From Flavobacteriia bacterium (GTDB lineage: Bacteria > Bacteroidota > Bacteroidia > Flavobacteriales_D > Crocinitomicaceae), in the NCBI GenBank assembly GCA_947450325.1, contig CANFUT010000025.1, positions 1-64,000 on the forward strand: a DNA stretch of 64,000 nucleotides, read 5' to 3'. The number at the start of each line of letters is the position of its first letter. The stretch's first letter is position 1. A program made the position numbers and the translations under genes. Under the pieces are notes generated by a model that searched no databases, was not told where the DNA came from, and saw nothing but the letters and a program-made list of their open reading frames with translations. This document shows, one piece after another, positions 59,818 through 64,000 of this stretch.

Positions 59818-62530
59818 TTTCTTTGATTTTAGCACTGTTGAATTTATAGGTTAATTTCACTAATAAGTAACGAGCAATGATATTTGTTTGACTGTCAGTT
59901 ATTACATTGGCATTTACATTTCTTCCCGCACTGATATTTTGATTTAAAATGTCATAAACCGTTACTCCGAGAATTAAGTTGTCAAGTTTTCCGAAAGTTT
60001 TGGTAACAGTTGCGTTCCAAATCAGGTAATTTATATTGTATCCATTGGCTCTCCCGGAGTTGATAGTATAATCTGCATCAGATTCTAGACCGAATTTCCA
60101 GGGAAGTTTTACGATCAAATTTGCATTATAATTTTGTGTGTAATAAGGTTGACTACTCGCAACGCTGATGGAACTTTTTGGGTCCGTGTAAGAAACATCT
60201 CCAGATATTGAAAATTCTAAAGAATCAGTTTGGTATGAAACACCTAATCCACCACCGACTGAAGAATTGATGGTTAAGTTTTTTTGTCCATTAACAAAAT
60301 TGTTGAACTTTGAATATCCAGCATTTACATTTGGATTTAAAGTTACAATTTGTTTGTAAATTGGAAACCCACCACTGAAATATAAGTTTGTGTAAGCATT
60401 TCCATTCGTATTCACTGTTTTGGTATACGTTCTTCCAAAAGCATCAAAATCAACTGAACTTGTGAATGCATTTTGGGTCATGCTTTGACTCAAACGCGCC
60501 CAAATGTATCGTCCAGAAACTGGTTTGTAACTGTTGTATGAAATGAAAGCACTGTGCACGTAATTTGGAACTAAATTTGGATTTCCGAGAGAAATTCGAT
60601 TGGGATTGGTGTTGTCTCTCACAGGTTGAAGTTGATTAACAGTTGGTTGAGATGATGAAGTGCTGTAATTTACAACCATACGATTGTTTTGGGAGAATTT
60701 GTGCGTGTATTTAAATCTAGGTAAAACGTTGTTTACAAATTGAAAAATTGTTGTATCAGAAATTAGGTTTTTATTTGAAATTTCAACGTTTCTAAAACGA
60801 ACACCACCTACAAATCTATTTTTTTTGTAGTCGTAGATGATTGAACTACCAATTCTATTTTGAATTTTATTGCTTTCAAATTGGTTTGAAAAATTCAAAT
60901 CAGCAGTTTCATAATTACCATTTAAGAAATTGAAAGTTTTTTTCGATTGATTATTATGGTTTGAAAACATTTCATAGTCGAATTCTAATTTGAATTTTGC
61001 GTTCAATGGCTCTGTATAGATTACACTTGCAGTATGACTCAATGACAAGGAATTATTGTTTTTTGCTTGATCGATTGTGTCATTATAAACCGGATCAAAA
61101 ACATTGTTGTTCAAAGAATAAAGATTTCCGTTTGATTTATTTTCATCATAAGTGAAACGATAAGTAGCAACAAATTTGCGTTCTTTTTTCTTGAAATTCC
61201 GGATCAGTGTCAGCCTTGTTTTTAAATTAGTCCCTGTAGATTCTGTATTGTTTTTCACATTCGTAGACCGATTTAAAATATTGTCAGAACCTGTAAAATA
61301 GGTTTCGTTATTACTGGTGTTATTCGCCAAATTGAGTTTTAATTTAGGCTCAAATTCGATTGTTGTTAAGGAATCAATCTTATGTTCAACCAATAAGTTC
61401 AATGCGTGAGATTGGTTTAAGCTTGTGGATTGGTTTTGTTGATCCGTCACATATGTAGTATCTTCCAAAAAGTATTGTGACTTGTTTCGTTCAGCGGTTT
61501 TTAGTCCATTATTTGAATAAGTGTAATTGATTGCCAATTTAGTTTTGGTAGTAATTTGATCGTCATAATACACACCAGTTTTCAATGTAGTTGGAAATCC
61601 TGAGCCTTGTTGGATGTTGTCTGCTTGCCATTCATCTTCCTCGTCGTTGTATGTGTAACCTGTTTCGATTCCGTATTTGTAAGCATCTTGCCATCTCAAG
61701 CTGGAATTAGTGGTATTGGACACCAATGCAAAAACCGATATTTTTTGTTTTTTATTGAATTTATTTGCGAGTAATTCACCTTCATAAAATCGTTTGAAAT
61801 CACCAGCAGCTGAAGCTTTACCAAAATATCCTTTTTTGGCGTCATCTTTCAATTTCAAATCTAACACTTGAATTGTTTCATCACCTTCGGAAGCATTTTC
61901 GTTTTTCTTTTCATAGACCTGAACGGATTCAACTCCTTTTGCCGCCAAGTTTTTTGTTGCCATTGTTGGATCCGCTCCGAAAAATTCGTCTCCATCAACC
62001 AAAACTTGAGAAATTTCTTTCCCTTGAGAGGTGATTGAACCATCAGCTGCCACTTTGATTCCAGGCAATTTTTTTAGCAAATCCTCTACTACTGCATTCG
62101 GTTTAGTTGCAAATGAATCAGCAACATAGACCAAGGTGTCTCCTTTGTAATAAATTGGATCTTTGTAAGCGTAAATAGTCACTTCATCAATTCGTGTACT
62201 TCTTACAGGAAGAATGATTTTTTTTAGTTCAAAATCAGCGTTATCTGCTCTACCAAAAAAGTAATATTCTCTTTCGCCAAATTTTGGGTGGGAAACGATA
62301 AGTTGTAAAGTATCTAAAGGCAACGTATTAAATGAGAAATTTCCCGCTTTGTCAGTTCTTTGGAAGTCAATTAGCAAAGAATCTTTGATTCTTACAACCA
62401 TTGCCATGGCATTTTCAAGCGGAGTATTAGAAATTGTATCGATTACATTTCCAGAAATATGCATGTTTTGACCGAAGGAAAACAGAGGTAATATTGCTAG
62501 AAAAGAGATTAGAAAAAGTTTGTTCCTCAT
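59798..62530 (-). CDS. Outer-membrane beta-barrel protein (TonB-dependent-receptor-like)
   Basis: A 910-residue protein with a signal peptide (cleavage near LFSFGQ), an N-terminal CarboxypepD-regulatory-like domain at about 22-110 (ISGNVIDTISNTPLENA), a plug domain at about 140-230 (VEDLLKKLPGIKVAADGS, VLVDGDEFFG) and a C-terminal beta-barrel of the OMP_b-brl_3 type (TLIRNFKKKERKFVATYRF, LVKLTYKF at the end). It overlaps the GLPGLI gene by 20 nt, so the two form one unit. Substrate uptake is not indicated. Confidence 0.9.
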   Translation of the reverse strand: MRNKLFLISFLAILPLFSFGQNMHISGNVIDTISNTPLENAMAMVVRIKDSLLIDFQRTDKAGNFSFNTLPLDTLQLIVSHPKFGEREYYFFGRADNADFELKKIILPVRSTRIDEVTIYAYKDPIYYKGDTLVYVADSFATKPNAVVEDLLKKLPGIKVAADGSITSQGKEISQVLVDGDEFFGADPTMATKNLAAKGVESVQVYEKKNENASEGDETIQVLDLKLKDDAKKGYFGKASAAGDFKRFYEGELLANKFNKKQKISVFALVSNTTNSSLRWQDAYKYGIETGYTYNDEEDEWQADNIQQGSGFPTTLKTGVYYDDQITTKTKLAINYTYSNNGLKTAERNKSQYFLEDTTYVTDQQNQSTSLNQSHALNLLVEHKIDSLTTIEFEPKLKLNLANNTSNNETYFTGSDNILNRSTNVKNNTESTGTNLKTRLTLIRNFKKKERKFVATYRFTYDENKSNGNLYSLNNNVFDPVYNDTIDQAKNNNSLSLSHTASVIYTEPLNAKFKLEFDYEMFSNHNNQSKKTFNFLNGNYETADLNFSNQFESNKIQNRIGSSIIYDYKKNRFVGGVRFRNVEISNKNLISDTTIFQFVNNVLPRFKYTHKFSQNNRMVVNYSTSSSQPTVNQLQPVRDNTNPNRISLGNPNLVPNYVHSAFISYNSYKPVSGRYIWARLSQSMTQNAFTSSVDFDAFGRTYTKTVNTNGNAYTNLYFSGGFPIYKQIVTLNPNVNAGYSKFNNFVNGQKNLTINSSVGGGLGVSYQTDSLEFSISGDVSYTDPKSSISVASSQPYYTQNYNANLIVKLPWKFGLESDADYTINSGRANGYNINYLIWNATVTKTFGKLDNLILGVTVYDILNQNISAGRNVNANVITDSQTNIIARYLLVKLTYKFNSAKIKENEEDHF

Positions 62531-62534
62531 ATTG

Positions 62535-62552
62535 TTGTAATAATTACTACAA
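62535..62552. promoter_or_regulatory. Near-perfect palindrome before the outer-membrane protein gene
   Basis: TTGTAATAATTACTACAA (62535-62552) is symmetric except for one pair (A versus C). It lies 4 nt upstream of the start at 62530. Suggestive of a repressor site; no regulator gene is near. The region 62553-62695 contains no gene I can support. Confidence 0.35.
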
Positions 62553-62695
62553 GGATAAGCAACTTTTGTTAGAATTGTTACACAACTATTTAAATACGGT
62601 TATAAAAAAGCTGTGAACGGTTTAATTTTGATTGCTAAAAGTGATTTTTTGCCTAAAGCGGCTATTTTTTTTATTCCAGCGGTAATTGACGGGCT

Positions 62696-63064
62696 TTAGT
62701 CAATTTGAATTCGTTTGATTCTAATTTCTTGGTCAGTAATTAACATCACATTGTAGTTTCCTTTTTCAAGTTTGGAAAGATCAAAATTAAACTCATTTGT
62801 TTGTTCATTGATAAATGCACATTGAATGGTTGCTCCACGTTGGTTTGTAACAGAGATACTTGCATAAGGATCTTTGATTCCTGATACGCTAACTGTAAGT
62901 TTTTGTGAATCTTCAGACAAATGGGTAATGAAAGTTGTTTCTTCAGTTTTTGTTTCCGAAACTTTTGAGATGTCTTTTTTCTCATCTTCAATTGGATTTT
63001 TACTTGCAAATGAGATTCCAGTTGCAAAGAAAAAAAGTGCTAATGTGAATGTTGTTTTTTTCAT
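62696..63064 (-). CDS. Small secreted protein with T9SS-like C-terminus
   Basis: A 122-residue precursor starting MKKTTFTLALFFFATGISFA (signal peptide). The acidic linker EDEKKDISKVSETKTEET is followed by a beta-domain ending LEKGNYNVMLITDQEIRIKRIQID. The Gly-Asn-Tyr strand and the final Lys/Arg-rich strand resemble a short type-A T9SS sorting domain, but the domain is shorter than usual, so the assignment is tentative. A -7-like TATCTTTG lies at 63157-63164 on the minus strand, 93 nt upstream. Confidence 0.7.
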   Translation of the reverse strand: MKKTTFTLALFFFATGISFASKNPIEDEKKDISKVSETKTEETTFITHLSEDSQKLTVSVSGIKDPYASISVTNQRGATIQCAFINEQTNEFNFDLSKLEKGNYNVMLITDQEIRIKRIQID

Positions 63065-63088
63065 TTTTCTTTTTTTATTTGTTTTCAA

Positions 63089-63372
63089 TTTGACTTTTCA
63101 AGCATTAAAATGTTACAATTTTTTTGCTTTTTTGTAAATATTTTTGATTTATGGCACAAAGATATCTCATCTTTATTGTTTGAAAATCAGTAATTAGCTC
63201 TTTTAATGGAAAGATAAAATTCAAAACATAAAGATGATAGAAGCAAATAAAGATTGACGATGTAGTAATATTCAATTAATAAGTGTTTTTGAAACTTTGT
63301 GCTATCACTTTTGGTATAAGAAGGTAAACTTTTGCGTTTTTAGTTTGTCAAGATTTTGTATATCTTTATTCT
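63089..63372. other. Intergenic region without recognised gene
   Basis: The stretch is very AT-rich and divergent between two small envelope-protein genes. It shows a minus-strand TATCTTTG (63157-63164) and, close to the plus-strand start, TATCTTTA (63362-63369), both promoter-like. No RNA gene, repeat or ORF with protein character is evident. Confidence 0.5.
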
Positions 63373-63867
63373 ATGTTAAAATACTCTCTTTTATTTTCAA
63401 CTCTATTAATGCTCTTTTCTTCCTGTTTCAAAGAACAGAAATACAGTGAAGTTCCTGAAATAGAGTTTGTTGATTTTTTGCAAATAGGTGATTCCGCAAA
63501 AATTAGTTTCACATTTCAAGATGGAGAAGGAGATATCGGATTAGCTGATGAACAAATAACTGCACCATTTAACCCTGGCAGTAAATATTATTATAACGTT
63601 TATATGGTCTATTATGAAAAAGACGATGTACATGGATGGGTCGTTGGAAAAGACATAAATGGTGATTCAATTGTATTTAAAAATAGAATTAAACCCATTT
63701 ATTCTGGCAAACCGAAAGGCTTGAAAGGAAAAATCATTGCAACTATAGAGTCTATATATTACAATCCATTTTCATTGGAAAGTGATACCATTAAATATAA
63801 AATTCAATTAATTGATAGAGCTTTTCATGCTAGTAATTGGGTGGAATCAAATGAAATAATTAGGTAG
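63373..63867 (+). CDS. Lipoprotein of unknown function
   Basis: A 164-residue precursor with a lipoprotein signal (MLKYSLLFSTLLMLFSSC, lipobox LFSS|C). The mature part has IEFVDFLQIGDSAKISFTFQ and DGEGDIGL, resembling immunoglobulin-like lipoproteins common in Bacteroidota, and ends in NWVESNEIIR. No catalytic motif. It is expected on the outer membrane. The remaining 130 bases to the window end contain no gene. Confidence 0.82.
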   Translation: MLKYSLLFSTLLMLFSSCFKEQKYSEVPEIEFVDFLQIGDSAKISFTFQDGEGDIGLADEQITAPFNPGSKYYYNVYMVYYEKDDVHGWVVGKDINGDSIVFKNRIKPIYSGKPKGLKGKIIATIESIYYNPFSLESDTIKYKIQLIDRAFHASNWVESNEIIR

Positions 63868-64000
63868 TTTTTTGTTTGTTTTAGATTGACTTATTTAGAA
63901 TAGTTACATTTTATTGCACAATATTTGAAAATTCAAAAATAAAGTATATATTTAGACTTGAAGTTTTGTTAAAATCAAGAATAATTTGATGGGTAGATTT

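Noticed and set aside
62640-62702. Long-loop inverted repeat CTAAAGC/GCTTTAG before the small secreted protein stop
   Set aside because: The arms are 7 bp and about 35 nt apart with an A/T-rich loop and no T-run, so a terminator is not supported.
1-64000. CRISPR arrays, tRNA, rRNA or riboswitch genes
   Set aside because: No spaced direct repeats, no cloverleaf with TTCGA/TTCAA-type T-loop and no conserved riboswitch core was seen in the intergenic regions, though a covariance-model scan was not possible.

Overview
The window is AT-rich and reads as a chromosome segment of a Bacteroidota bacterium, most likely order Flavobacteriales, possibly near Crocinitomicaceae or Flavobacteriaceae. The evidence is a type IX secretion type-B C-terminal domain, GLPGLI and DUF4270 proteins, an outer-membrane beta-barrel/TonB-type protein, a LytS/LytTR pair with a beta-propeller sensor, the panC - GT5 - DUF4270 - glmS gene order, a saproxanthin/zeaxanthin-type carotenoid cluster, and promoter-like TAnnTTTG (-7) elements upstream of several genes. 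Shine-Dalgarno sequences are mostly absent, as expected for this phylum. I saw no rRNA, tRNA or CRISPR.

Layout. 1-0.4 kb: the 3' end of an IS transposase. 0.4-7.2 kb: a secreted protein and purB, then a response regulator, tsaB, DAHP synthase/chorismate mutase and aroA packed head to tail. 7.3-11.2 kb: an arsenic operon (arsR with a perfect palindromic operator, DUF6428, methyltransferase, ArsC-like phosphatase, ACR3 pump, GNAT) closed by a terminator. 11.4-12.6 kb: three tandem tail-less SSB paralogues closed by a terminator. 12.6-18.4 kb: a helical-repeat protein, a small lipoprotein and the LytS/LytTR pair. 18.8-24.9 kb: a giant T9SS-exported SBBP/PKD protein, a VWA protein and a fasciclin protein. 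25.0-32.1 kb: a LysR gene divergent from icd, sua5, a dihydroorotase-like gene, an SbtA-like bicarbonate transporter, a coiled-coil protein and DUF6671. 32.1-37.2 kb: a TetR-led TolC/HlyD/ABC exporter whose ATPase domain has lost every catalytic motif. 37.2-45.6 kb: a photoprotection region. One operon carries an ECF sigma factor, crtI, crtB, idi, a 6-pyruvoyl-tetrahydropterin synthase homologue and a photolyase. It diverges from cruF-like, crtZ and lycopene cyclase genes, with a GGPP synthase gene facing them. 45.7-57.4 kb: RND/MMPL protein, S9 peptidase, glmS, DUF4270, GT5-only glycogen synthase homologue, panC, patatin, thyA. 57.6-64 kb: hldD, SRPBCC, GLPGLI plus outer-membrane protein, and two small envelope proteins.

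The most unusual points are: (1) an operon whose members nearly all handle bicarbonate/CO2-linked chemistry under a divergent LysR gene, with a dihydroorotase homologue lacking expected metal-site residues; (2) a complete exporter operon built on a pseudo-ATPase ABC protein; (3) a sigma-factor-led carotenoid/photolyase operon whose divergent control region carries repeated TTTTGTTTAAC motifs; (4) an intrinsic-terminator-like hairpin inside the signal-peptide codons of the DUF4270 gene. All functions are inferred by reading the sequence. No database search was run.
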